Assembly (NCBI GenBank): GCA_030740295.1
Contig: JASLXP010000843.1
Location: forward strand, 1 to 12,159
DNA: 12,159 bases
Direction: 5' to 3'
DNA from: Planctomycetota bacterium
GTDB lineage: Bacteria > Planctomycetota > PUPC01 > JACPCR01
Positions 1 through 7,761 of the stretch are shown piece after piece (position 1 is the stretch's first letter; the number at the start of each line of letters is the position of its first letter). A model generated the notes under the pieces. The model searched no databases, was not told where the DNA came from, and worked only from the letters and a program-made list of their open reading frames with translations. The translations under genes and the position numbers were made by a program.

Positions 1-27
1 GGTCCACCACCGGGAACTGGGCCCCAC

Positions 28-45
28 ACGCCCCGGGGGGGGCGT
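28..45. repeat. Perfect GC hairpin near window start
   Basis: ACGCCCC (28-34) is the exact reverse complement of GGGGCGT (39-45), separated by GGGG. A short T run (TTTT) follows about ten bases later on the plus strand, so it could end a gene lying upstream of the window. There is no uridine tract directly after the stem, so a terminator role is only possible. Confidence 0.5.
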
Positions 46-415
46 TTGGCGCACTTTTCCGGTTGCTGGACATGATGCGCTGTTGGCATTTTGGGAGTGG
101 GTTGGACGATTCTAGCTTCCAATCATCGCGCCACGGGGGCAGGCCCCGTGGAGGCGAAGAACTGACGCTTGAGCGCCATACGCCGTGGCATATGCGAAAT
201 CTCTTGTGACGTCGTGTTTAGCCACGATCCAATGATTGCGGTCGTTTCTCACAGGGTCTGCCTCTGTCTTCAAACACTGCATTTCATTACCCAGAATCGA
301 GACTTTTCTATTCCAAAGTCGACCGCTAACATAGCTGTAACATGAGTTATGCGAAATCATCTGGATGCCCCTCACACGTCTTTAGAGCGGCTTTTGGTAA
401 CTCAGAAGTAGAGTC
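46..415. other. Intergenic region upstream of glpK
   Basis: No convincing gene is seen. A minus-strand open frame at 112-375 has no recognisable domain and no Shine-Dalgarno sequence. The stretch contains a strong hairpin at 131-151 and an 11-base direct repeat, TATGCGAAATC, at about 191-201 and 350-360. The second copy lies roughly 55 bases before the glpK start and could be a regulator site, but nothing else supports that. No clear promoter hexamers were identified. Confidence 0.5.
131..151. repeat. Perfect 8-bp hairpin upstream of glpK
   Basis: CCACGGGG (131-138) pairs exactly with CCCCGTGG (144-151) around the loop GCAGG. No T tract follows on either strand, so it does not look like a classical intrinsic terminator. 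A REP-like palindrome or an RNA structure in the leader are alternatives. Confidence 0.55.
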
Positions 416-1897
416 ATGAACAAGTACATTCTCTCCATTGATGCAGGCACGACCGGCGTGACGGTCGTCCTTTATGATCGGCAGGCGCAGGTGGTTCGAC
501 ATGAGTATGGCGAATTCAGGCAGCATTATCCGCGGCCGGGATGGGTCGAGCATGACGCGAGTGAGATCTGGCAGGTGACGCTCCGATTGATCCGCCAGGC
601 ATCCGAGAACATCGCGCACGATCAGATTGCCGGGATCGGAATCACGAACCAGCGCGAGACCACAGTGCTGTGGGATCGTAAGACCGGCGAGCCCGCGGCA
701 AACGCGATCGTCTGGCAGTGCCGGCGCAGCCAGGACCAGTGCGAGCGGCTTCGCAATGGTGGGCACACAGAACTGCTGGCGCGTAAGACCGGGCTCGTGC
801 CGGATGCTTACTTCTCGGGGACAAAGATCCAGTGGCTCATCGAAAACAACGAGAACATCGCGTCCAGAGCGAGGGCCGGCGAATTGGCCTTTGGTACGAT
901 TGACTCGTGGCTGGTCTGGAATCTCAGCGGCGGCGCCTTGCACGTTACGGATTTCACTAACGCTTCGCGCACCCTTCTGTTCAATATCGAAGAGAAGACA
1001 TGGGATGACGAGCTGCTCGCCATGATGTCCGTGCCGGATTCCCTTCTGCCCGAAGTCAGGAAGTCATCGGAAGTGTACGGCGAAACCGAAGCCGGAATCT
1101 TTGGCGGCCCTGTTCCCATTTGCGGCATTGCCGGGGACCAGCAGGCCGCGCTGTTTGGTCAGGGAGGCGGCACTCTGAATGCGGCGAAGAATACTTACGG
1201 CACCGGCTGCTTTTTCCTGGTCAACACCGGCGAGCAGCGTGTGCATTCGAAAAACGGCCTTCTGACGACCCTTGCCACAGATACAGAAGGCAATCCGGTT
1301 TACGCGCTCGAGGGCAGCGTGTTTATCGCGGGCGCGGTAGTGCAATGGCTCCGTGACGAACTCAAGATAATTAAGAGCGCGCCGGAAAGTGAAGACCTCG
1401 CTGCCAGTGTACCGGACACCGGAGGAGTCTATCTCGTGCCCGCGTTTGCCGGGCTCGGCGCGCCCTACTGGGATATGGCCGCTCGCGGTGGAATGGTTGG
1501 CATCACCCGGGGCACGGGCAGAGCGCACATCACCCGGGCCGCGCTGGAGAGCATTGCCTATCAGACGCGGGATCTAATCGATGCCGTACAGCAGGACCTG
1601 GGCATTCAGTTGGAGGAGCTGCGGGTGGACGGCGGTGCAACCGCGAACAATTTCCTCATGCAATTCCAGGCCGATATTCTCGGTATCCCGGTGGACCGTC
1701 CTGCCAATATCGAAACGACCGCCCTCGGCGCAGGATTCCTCGCCGGACTTGGCTGCGGTTTCTGGTCAGCCTGGGATGAGATTGCAGATAACCGGAAAAC
1801 AGAAAGACGATTCGAGCCGTCCATGCACGATGACCGGAGAGATGAGCTCTTTAAGGGATGGAAGGATGCGGTCGGACGGATGGGTCGAGCGTCCTGA
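416..1897 (+). CDS. glpK: Glycerol kinase
   Basis: This 493-residue cytoplasmic enzyme of the FGGY kinase family is expected to phosphorylate glycerol with ATP to sn-glycerol 3-phosphate. The N-terminal phosphate loop reads DAGTT (residues 9-13); the second residue is Gln in many GlpK proteins. The residues that hold glycerol in the E. coli enzyme are present: R80-E81 in ITNQRET, Y132 in YFSGTK, and the catalytic base D241 in GIAGDQQ. The second-domain signatures GLGAPYWD, DGGATANNFLMQFQADILG and ETTALGAG follow. Length is normal and the last helix (GWKDAV) is intact. Only a weak purine stretch (GTAGAG) precedes the ATG. No glycerol facilitator or glycerol-3-phosphate dehydrogenase gene is nearby, so it does not sit in a standard glp operon here. 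Another FGGY polyol kinase is a less likely alternative. Confidence 0.95.
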   Translation: MNKYILSIDAGTTGVTVVLYDRQAQVVRHEYGEFRQHYPRPGWVEHDASEIWQVTLRLIRQASENIAHDQIAGIGITNQRETTVLWDRKTGEPAANAIVWQCRRSQDQCERLRNGGHTELLARKTGLVPDAYFSGTKIQWLIENNENIASRARAGELAFGTIDSWLVWNLSGGALHVTDFTNASRTLLFNIEEKTWDDELLAMMSVPDSLLPEVRKSSEVYGETEAGIFGGPVPICGIAGDQQAALFGQGGGTLNAAKNTYGTGCFFLVNTGEQRVHSKNGLLTTLATDTEGNPVYALEGSVFIAGAVVQWLRDELKIIKSAPESEDLAASVPDTGGVYLVPAFAGLGAPYWDMAARGGMVGITRGTGRAHITRAALESIAYQTRDLIDAVQQDLGIQLEELRVDGGATANNFLMQFQADILGIPVDRPANIETTALGAGFLAGLGCGFWSAWDEIADNRKTERRFEPSMHDDRRDELFKGWKDAVGRMGRAS

Positions 1898-1979
1898 ACA
1901 GTTGCAGCGATTGCAGGAGATGATGACCAGAGTCCACGCGGATATAGTCAAGGACGGGCCGACCTGGAATTCTAATTGA
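1878..1979 (+). pseudogene. Possible sulfatase C-terminal remnant
   Basis: In the frame that overlaps the last glpK codons but differs from it, the DNA reads about 33 codons beginning GWVERPEQ and ending VHADIVKDGPTWNSN before a TGA at 1977-1979. The pattern of a charged helix followed by HADIV..GPTW resembles the C-terminal tail of some arylsulfatases as I remember the family. It has no start of its own. It may be debris from a sulfatase gene lost between glpK and the HEAT gene. This is a weak, memory-based call; it could also be a chance reading frame. Confidence 0.25.
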
Positions 1980-1984
1980 GGAGG
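1978..1984 (+). promoter_or_regulatory. Strong Shine-Dalgarno that points to a CTG start
   Basis: GAGGAGG at 1978-1984 is the best ribosome binding site in this stretch. It lies 34 bases from the ATG at 2019, too far to serve it, but 7 bases from an in-frame CTG at 1992 and 10 from an ACG at 1995. Confidence 0.55.
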
Positions 1985-2018
1985 CAGATTTCTGACGTAT
2001 TACAGAAGACCCTTTGTC

Positions 2019-2912
2019 ATGACACCGCTCCTGTTGCTCGCGACTTTCAGCGCTGAAGTGGTCCTTTCCGAGCCCGTCCCCAACCCTCGGCTGAGGAATA
2101 AGCCGATGAATGAATTACAGAAAGCTCAACGCGAGGTGCTTCTGAATTACCTGAACACGGCGATGAGAGAACAATCTGGATGGATTGGTATCCACGCGGC
2201 TGAGGCGCTAATCCAGCATGGTCAGAAAGCTGTGGTGCACGAGTTCTTTAAGTCAAAGGCAAACGAGAAGACTCCCAAGTATCGCATCGGAGTTTGGCGC
2301 GTTCTGGCAAGGTCGGCGCCCGACGACATTCGAGCCAAATGGGTGCAGAGAATTCGAGAGGCACTGAAGGATCCAAACGGTCCAGATCGCCTTCATGCTA
2401 CGGAGACGTTGGCCAAACTGGCGGATACACAACGAAGTGCTCCGCTTGCCGAAGCCGCCCAGAGCCAGAATTCCATGGGCGCGTATGCTCGGTGGGCACT
2501 GCTTCGCAGCGGAGGAAACCAGGACGAACGGAAGCTGGCTGAACTTCTTTCGGCAGACGACCCCGGCGCTCGTGCCTCAACGGCCTATTCCTTAAGGAAT
2601 CAGGAAAAAGTGCTGCCAGAAACTTTGAAACATCTGAAGCGGGTCGCATCCAGCGAGGCCAACGACTCCCCGGCGAAGGTCTACCTGTTGAGCGCGGTAT
2701 TCACTCACTCAACCGGCAAAGACAGATCGAACGCGAGGCAGAAACTCATCGACTTTGCTCAGAATGGTTCACGGGGCCAGAAGTATGAGCTCTGCACCGC
2801 ACTCGGAATCTCCGGTGAAATTGGCGAGGTGAGAATTCTCCGCCAGTTCTTCAGTGAGGATGATCCGGATGTGAAGGTTGCAGCGGCAGACGCACTGCTA
2901 GGCTTGAAATAG
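2019..2912 (+). CDS. Secreted HEAT-repeat protein
   Basis: From the ATG the product is 297 residues. It consists of helical repeats with the HEAT look, for instance HAAEALIQHG, RLHATETLAKLAD, GARASTAYSLRNQ and the C-terminal DPDVKVAAADALLGL. HEAT repeats form protein-binding solenoids; no catalytic motif is seen, so a scaffold or adaptor role is inferred. The true start is probably the CTG at 1992. That start has a strong Shine-Dalgarno at good spacing and gives an N-terminus MTYYRRPFVMTPLLLLATFSA with a basic region, hydrophobic core and an Ala-x-Ala-like end, a standard signal peptide. The ATG start loses the basic region and has no ribosome binding site. The gene precedes the sulfatase by 51 bases on the same strand and may be cotranscribed with it. 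Confidence 0.8.
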   Translation: MTPLLLLATFSAEVVLSEPVPNPRLRNKPMNELQKAQREVLLNYLNTAMREQSGWIGIHAAEALIQHGQKAVVHEFFKSKANEKTPKYRIGVWRVLARSAPDDIRAKWVQRIREALKDPNGPDRLHATETLAKLADTQRSAPLAEAAQSQNSMGAYARWALLRSGGNQDERKLAELLSADDPGARASTAYSLRNQEKVLPETLKHLKRVASSEANDSPAKVYLLSAVFTHSTGKDRSNARQKLIDFAQNGSRGQKYELCTALGISGEIGEVRILRQFFSEDDPDVKVAAADALLGLK

Positions 2913-2952
2913 GCAATCACGTTAAAGATCCGGAATATCAGAACCCAATCCA

Positions 2953-2957
2953 GAGGA
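2953..2957 (+). promoter_or_regulatory. Shine-Dalgarno of the sulfatase gene
   Basis: GAGGA ends six bases before the ATG at 2964 and supports that start. Confidence 0.6.
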
Positions 2958-2963
2958 CCAGAA

Positions 2964-4379
2964 ATGCCAGCACACTCAACTGACGAACGTCCCAACATTC
3001 TTCTCATCATGACCGACCAGCAGCGTGGGGACTGCCTGAGCATCGAAGATCATCCCTGCCTGTTGACCCCCAATATGGATCACATTGCAGGGGCAGGAAC
3101 GCGGTTCTCTCGCTGCTATTCCACCTGCCCTTCCTGCATTCCTGCGCGCCGGGCTCTGCTGACGGGACAGTTTCCCGCGACGAACGGAATGGTGGGTTTT
3201 CAGGACGGGCATGAATTCGACAGCACCTATACGCTGCCGCAGGTCCTCTCCGACTCAGGTTACCAGACTTACCTGGTCGGCCGGCCCATGCATCAGTTTC
3301 CATCCAAGAAGAGATACGGGTACGATCAGATGGTGCGCGGCCCTGTCGGCTTTGATGAAAAATATGAGGGGTCCGGCGGAGCGTTCGGGCACGGCATTTC
3401 GGGGAACGGCTGGACGGCCCGCCCCTGGCATCTAGACGAAGGTCTCCACCCCACCAACCAGTCCGTCAGCGAGGCTCTGCGATTCCTGGAATGTTATCAT
3501 GACCCGACCGCGCCGTTCTTCCTTACTGTTTCTTTCATCGCGCCCCATCCGCCGCTTGTCCCGCCGGCGTTCTATCTCGACCGCTACCTGAGGGCAGATA
3601 TGCCAGAGCCGGTGATCGGTGACTGGGCGGAGCCACCTCCCAACGACGGAATTGGACTCCAGGTTCAATCGGATCAGGTCCACTTGAAGGGCGAGGCGCT
3701 GAGGTCATGTCAGGCCGGGTATTACGGCCTGATCAATCATCTGGACGACCAGCTTTACCGCCTGCTCGGTTCTCATTCCGGAATGAGTGGTAACATTAAT
3801 CGGAACACGGTCATCATCTTCACGACCGACCACGGCGAAATGCTTGGGGACCATTGTCTCTTCAGGAAATGTTACCCCTACGAAGGCTCGGCCCGCATCC
3901 CGCTCCTGATTCGAGGAACGGCCGAGATGGGTTTCCCCGGCAATAATGTCATCGACAGTCCCGTCGGCCTGGAAGACATCATGCCTACCATCCTTGACCT
4001 GGCCGGCGCCGAGATTCCCGACTGCGTGGACGGCGAGAGCCTCGTGCCATTCTTGCGAGGCGAAGACCAGGAGTGGCGTCCGTTCATCCACGGAGAACAC
4101 TCGCCCTGTTACCGACAGGAACAGGCCAACCATTACCTCACGGACGGAAAAGAGAAATTTGTCTGGCTGACCCATGAGGGGCATGAGCAGTTGTTCGACT
4201 TGGTCAACGATCCGGACGAGTGCCGAAACCTCGCGGCAGAGCCCGATTCTGAAGGCCGGGTCAGCATCTGGCGAAACCGTCTGATGGAGCGCCTGAAGAA
4301 CCGCCCAGAAGGATTCACCGACGGCAAGCAGTTGGTCGCCGGACGGCCCTACTCGGCTGCGCTTCCTCACGCTCTGTGA
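2964..4379 (+). CDS. Type I sulfatase (arylsulfatase family)
   Basis: A 471-residue alkaline-phosphatase-fold sulfatase, expected to hydrolyse sulfate esters. The N-terminal strand PNILLIMTDQQRGD supplies the first calcium-binding acid (D18). The active-site signature is C58-I-P-A-R62, the Cys-type motif whose cysteine is oxidised to formylglycine by a separate maturase. The later metal site TTDHGEMLGDH and the conserved tail LFDLVNDPDECRNLA are present, so all core elements are intact and length is typical. No signal peptide is seen, so the protein is predicted cytoplasmic, whereas many polysaccharide sulfatases are exported. The formylglycine maturase is not in the window. The substrate cannot be told from sequence: sulfated glycans and choline-sulfate-like esters are both possible. 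The HEAT-repeat gene lies directly upstream on the same strand. Confidence 0.93.
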   Translation: MPAHSTDERPNILLIMTDQQRGDCLSIEDHPCLLTPNMDHIAGAGTRFSRCYSTCPSCIPARRALLTGQFPATNGMVGFQDGHEFDSTYTLPQVLSDSGYQTYLVGRPMHQFPSKKRYGYDQMVRGPVGFDEKYEGSGGAFGHGISGNGWTARPWHLDEGLHPTNQSVSEALRFLECYHDPTAPFFLTVSFIAPHPPLVPPAFYLDRYLRADMPEPVIGDWAEPPPNDGIGLQVQSDQVHLKGEALRSCQAGYYGLINHLDDQLYRLLGSHSGMSGNINRNTVIIFTTDHGEMLGDHCLFRKCYPYEGSARIPLLIRGTAEMGFPGNNVIDSPVGLEDIMPTILDLAGAEIPDCVDGESLVPFLRGEDQEWRPFIHGEHSPCYRQEQANHYLTDGKEKFVWLTHEGHEQLFDLVNDPDECRNLAAEPDSEGRVSIWRNRLMERLKNRPEGFTDGKQLVAGRPYSAALPHAL

Positions 4380-4410
4380 ATGAGACCAGGCTTCTTCCCA
4401 GACCGCGCTG

Positions 4411-4430
4411 AAAAAATGGCCCCTTCGGGC
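4411..4430 (-). terminator. Putative intrinsic terminator of the DUF4159 gene
   Basis: Read on the minus strand, GCCC-GAAG-GGGC (4430 down to 4419) forms a 4-bp stem with a tetraloop and is followed by CA and six T. It lies about 37 bases past the TGA of the minus-strand gene. The stem is short, so efficiency may be modest. Confidence 0.5.
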
Positions 4431-4467
4431 AGTTCAATCGCAGGCCGGGTTGATGACCGTTCGGGTC

Positions 4468-6690
4468 TCAATAGCCCATTGCATATATGATCACGTTCGC
4501 CGCTATCATGAACGCGCCGACGACGCTGACTTTTGCTTTGGCCTCCTCTTCTGTCCTCGCCTCCACGCCTTTGCATTGTGGCGAATTATGGCCATCCAAA
4601 GCGCAGCCAAGCGAGAAAGGGCTGTAGACGACCACTGTGCGTCCGTCCACTTCGATGCCTTCGAGATGGACGCCTTCGATGCCGGGATGATCCTTCTTCA
4701 CGATCCGGCGGTACTTTACTTTGCCGCTCGTGAGGTCGTACCCGCACTTGTAAATGGGGTGCTTTGGCGCAAGGGGGTTCAGGTCGTTTTCAGGGTATAA
4801 GATCTTCATCTCCTTCCTGAATGCCTCATCGAATGTTTTGCATCCGCAGCCGTTGTCAGCGAGGAGGAAGCCGCCGCGTTTGAGATGCTGCCGCAGGGCC
4901 TCGCGCTGTTCTTCGTTGAAACGGATCGAATGATGGCCGGTGACAAACAGGATGGGGTAATTGGGAAGGTCGGGTGAAGTGAGGTCGATGGGATGGCGTT
5001 CGCTCGTGACCGTCATATCCACTTTGGCCTGGAGAAATTCCTGCAGGTGCCGGATGGAAAGCTGGTTCGCATTCCAATCGCTCAGATGCTTGATCTGGGC
5101 GATGGTCAGTGCGCCGCGTTTTACCTGGTCGTCCGAAGGTTCGCCCTCGGCTTCCTTCTTGCGCGGTTTCAAAGCGATGCGGTCGAGCTTGTCTTTGAGT
5201 GGCAACTCGCCCATTGCGTAGAGCGCGATGTTGGTGCCGATCTTGAACGCCTGGTCGAGACGAAAGTTGCGCTCCAGATCCCAGGCCAGAGATTTACGAC
5301 TGTAAATGATGCCCGTTCGGCAGCCGAGATTGAGACCTTCGAGCTGGGCCTTTCCGGCATTGATTGGAAAGTAGTTCCGGTAAACTTCGTGACCGGGCTC
5401 AAGATTCTCGAGTTGGCGATCGGGATACATCTCGGCAACGAGCTTCCGGAATCCGACATCAAATTTCTTGTCCCCGCAGCATGCCTCCACGAACAGCACG
5501 TTCCCCCGCTCGAGGAATTCACGCAACTGCTCCCGTTCACGAATATCAAGTTTTGGCGCAGTCGTGCCGTTCATAAACATGAGCGGCGCGGACGCCCAGT
5601 CCTTCAGGCCGGCCTTGGATGACATGGCCTGCCAGGCGACCTTTCGGCCGAGTTCAGTTGATATGAAAGTGGTAAGGTTGCGCATGTCATTGCGCGCGTT
5701 GTTCCAATCGCCATCCCATTGAAGTTTGTTCACCAGGATTGGCACTTTGCCCTTGGCCAGGGCAAGGAGCGCGAAACAGGTGTCTCTAATACCGTTCTGA
5801 CTCGCTCCACCCCAGCCGCCCATGACGTTCTGAGATCGGACGAGCGTATTGGCCAACTCGACATACCAGTCATGCTTGCCGAGAAATTTTCGGCCGCTGA
5901 GGATGCCAACCCTCTCGAGGGCGTAGATGGTGTAATAGGCATGGTGACCGCCACGGGCCGGATTCCATGTCCTAGCGATGTAGTTAATACCGCCGGCGAT
6001 GTTCTTGCTCTGCTTGTAACGGCCGCAGTTCACACCGGGATGAAAAACACGATCACCTGCAATCAGCAGGCTGGCCGTGCCGGCGCCCGTCATCTGTGGT
6101 GTTGAGCTGTTGTTCTTGTTGTAGCCCCAGCCGCCGTCACGATTCTGAATAGCCGTGAAATGTCTGATGATCCGTTTCATATTGAGCGTCGGAATTCTCA
6201 TCCCGGCTTTCCGGGCCGCGTAGAGCCCGAGCACTCCAAACTGAGTATTGGAATGGTCGCCTGCACCGCTGCCGTCGTAGTTCCATGTTCCATTGCCGGC
6301 CTGCTTCTGGACAAGCCATTTCCCGTAAGTCTCTATCCGCTTTCGATACTGAACCGGGTCGACTTCGGCCAGCGCCATCAATACCAACCCGACCGCGTAG
6401 GTCCTCCTGGCTCTCGTGTTTAGTATGTACTGCAACCCGCGCTGCATGGTCGGGTGCTCTTTTTTCATCCCCGCGTTCTTTAACGCGAGAACTGCAAGCG
6501 CGGTTAAGCCCGGCTCATAAGACGCTGAGTAATGCCACGCGCCGTTCCCGCCCTGGGTCCGAATCAAATACTGAATGCCGCGCTGGACAGACCGGTTTAC
6601 ATCGTCCCCTGTCAGTTGCGCGTGAATGTCCGGTGCCGCGAGGAGAGAGGCAATGCTGCCAATGAGAAGAACCGTGCGTGTTCTCGTCAT
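4468..6690 (-). CDS. Secreted cyclase-like repeat protein with two DUF4159 domains
   Basis: This 740-residue protein begins MTRTRTVLLIGSIASLLAAP and has a signal peptide ending near DIHA (residue 24). Residues about 27-315 are alpha/alpha-toroid repeats of the prenyltransferase/squalene-cyclase type, seen as GIQYLIRTQGGNGAWHY, WLVQKQAGNGTWNYDG and FTAIQNRDGGWGYN. The DxDD motif of true cyclases is not evident, so catalysis is doubtful. Two DUF4159 domains follow (about 364-495 and 530-740). Their core segments match each other: EACCGDKKFDVGFRKLVAEMYP and NGCGCKTFDEAFRKEMKILYP, each followed by a conserved IYS/VYS strand and IALYAMG/VIIYAMG. The ATG at 6690 is preceded by GGAG at good spacing; a TTG further upstream (6717) is less likely. 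Such proteins occur mainly in Planctomycetes and relatives; the function is unknown. Confidence 0.85.
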   Translation of the reverse strand: MTRTRTVLLIGSIASLLAAPDIHAQLTGDDVNRSVQRGIQYLIRTQGGNGAWHYSASYEPGLTALAVLALKNAGMKKEHPTMQRGLQYILNTRARRTYAVGLVLMALAEVDPVQYRKRIETYGKWLVQKQAGNGTWNYDGSGAGDHSNTQFGVLGLYAARKAGMRIPTLNMKRIIRHFTAIQNRDGGWGYNKNNSSTPQMTGAGTASLLIAGDRVFHPGVNCGRYKQSKNIAGGINYIARTWNPARGGHHAYYTIYALERVGILSGRKFLGKHDWYVELANTLVRSQNVMGGWGGASQNGIRDTCFALLALAKGKVPILVNKLQWDGDWNNARNDMRNLTTFISTELGRKVAWQAMSSKAGLKDWASAPLMFMNGTTAPKLDIREREQLREFLERGNVLFVEACCGDKKFDVGFRKLVAEMYPDRQLENLEPGHEVYRNYFPINAGKAQLEGLNLGCRTGIIYSRKSLAWDLERNFRLDQAFKIGTNIALYAMGELPLKDKLDRIALKPRKKEAEGEPSDDQVKRGALTIAQIKHLSDWNANQLSIRHLQEFLQAKVDMTVTSERHPIDLTSPDLPNYPILFVTGHHSIRFNEEQREALRQHLKRGGFLLADNGCGCKTFDEAFRKEMKILYPENDLNPLAPKHPIYKCGYDLTSGKVKYRRIVKKDHPGIEGVHLEGIEVDGRTVVVYSPFSLGCALDGHNSPQCKGVEARTEEEAKAKVSVVGAFMIAANVIIYAMGY

Positions 6691-6780
6691 CCTTTGCTCC
6701 GGGGTTTCATACGTCAATGTCTCAGGTCTCTTCTGGCCGTTTCCGCTGGCCGAACATGCAGCGATACCACTCTCTAATAC

Positions 6781-6792
6781 TCCATCATTCCA
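6781..6792. repeat. Dispersed TGGAATGATGGA repeat (reverse copy)
   Basis: TCCATCATTCCA is the exact reverse complement of TGGAATGATGGA, which occurs twice, overlapping, at 11443-11462 in the tRNA array. It lies in the spacer upstream of the DUF4159 gene. Confidence 0.5.
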
Positions 6793-6826
6793 CTAATTCA
6801 TTCATCCAGGAATCGGGAGTCAGGGG

Positions 6827-6902
6827 GATTCTGGATTCTGGATTCACGATTCACGATTCACGATTCAACAGGATTCAACAGGATTCTGGATTCTGGATTC
6901 AC
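6827..6902. repeat. GATTC compound tandem repeat array
   Basis: Ten head-to-tail units share the core GATTC: two GATTCTG, three GATTCAC, two GATTCAACAG, two GATTCTG and one GATTCAC. Blocks of 7-bp and 10-bp units alternate with almost no internal divergence, which suggests recent slippage or recombination. The right part of the array supplies the last codons and stop of the minus-strand membrane protein. Confidence 0.95.
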
Positions 6903-7761
6903 GCTCCAGATGGAGGCGTTTGCGAAGCAGGTCTTTGGTGCTGATGTCTGCCTGCAGCTTTGAGGCGCGGAACAGATCCGTATCCAATTGATTGGGGTTG
7001 GCCACTGCAAGGCCGCTGATGGTCATCCGGCCTTCATCCAGATCGACCTCGGCCCCCTCGATGTCCACGGTCGCGCCGTTGACTCTCTCGAGAGAATGGT
7101 CGAGAGCCATCACCACGATGGCCTCACGTGAGAACATGTAGACGATCGAAAACAGCACGATCAGCCCCGCCGCGAAAACTATCCCCAGCGGCCGAATCGG
7201 ATTACCGACCTTCTTAGACAGGATATCCTGGTAGGTTTTCTTTCCATGACCGCTGCCGACGAATAGCCACAGAAACATCTTTACCGATTTCTTGGCGATG
7301 AGATCCTTATATTTGTCAGAGGATTCTTCGAGGTCGGCCATCTTTTTTCGGAAGCCATGGATACTGCGAGCAAGCAGCCAGGCGGCCAGCCCGCCAAAGA
7401 TCAGGCCGCAGACCAGCCCCCCCGTGGCAACATAATACTCGAATCCAAAAAGTGCGAGAACGGGCGCATTGATCATTGCTTTGAACAGGCCCTGCAGAGG
7501 GCCATCAAGCAGGCTGCGTCCGATCGCAAAAGAGAGCGGCATCAGCGTCAGCGATGCCAGCCTTGCCACCAGGCCCACCAACACGGACAGCGGCAGATTC
7601 GCATTCAGCAAAATCAACAGCAGGAAAAGGGACAGGGCGATCCCGGGTGCCTGAAGGATGCCCGGTACGAAACCAAGCATGGCGCCAATCACGCAGGCAC
7701 TGGCAATTTGAAACGGGGTGGAATCACCACGAATGATGGAGCCGATTTTTCGTAGAAACAT
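6865..7761 (-). CDS. TIGR03546/TIGR03545-like membrane protein, truncated at a repeat array
   Basis: The 298-residue product starts MFLRKIGSIIRGDSTPFQIA. Residues 1-135 are a DUF2062/TIGR03546-like membrane domain with several hydrophobic segments (around 24-52, 57-80 and 97-130). A charged linker follows, then another membrane helix (about 190-210). Residues 215-285 read like the start of an AsmA-like domain (ERVNGATVDIEGAEVDLDEGRMTISGLAV), as in TIGR03545 proteins. These two families are usually neighbours, and the TIGR03545 partner is normally far longer. Here the frame runs into the GATTC array and ends ESRIQNPVESC, encoded by repeat units, so most of the second half is missing. The upstream start at 7833 is less likely because family homology begins at MFLRK. 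No clear ribosome binding site is seen. It may be a broken gene. Confidence 0.72.
   Translation of the reverse strand: MFLRKIGSIIRGDSTPFQIASACVIGAMLGFVPGILQAPGIALSLFLLLILLNANLPLSVLVGLVARLASLTLMPLSFAIGRSLLDGPLQGLFKAMINAPVLALFGFEYYVATGGLVCGLIFGGLAAWLLARSIHGFRKKMADLEESSDKYKDLIAKKSVKMFLWLFVGSGHGKKTYQDILSKKVGNPIRPLGIVFAAGLIVLFSIVYMFSREAIVVMALDHSLERVNGATVDIEGAEVDLDEGRMTISGLAVANPNQLDTDLFRASKLQADISTKDLLRKRLHLERESRIQNPVESC

Noticed and set aside
112..375. 87-codon minus-strand open frame upstream of glpK
   Set aside because: No domain, no ribosome binding site, odd composition with many aromatic and basic residues, and a strong hairpin inside; most likely chance.
4441..4475. GACC-GTTCG-GGTC hairpin as terminator of the sulfatase gene
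   Set aside because: The stem is only four base pairs and has no T tract on the plus strand; the minus-strand hairpin at 4411-4430 is the better candidate.
4450..6665. Long open frames opposite the DUF4159 gene
   Set aside because: They are antisense shadows of a gene with clear domains and show no motifs of their own.
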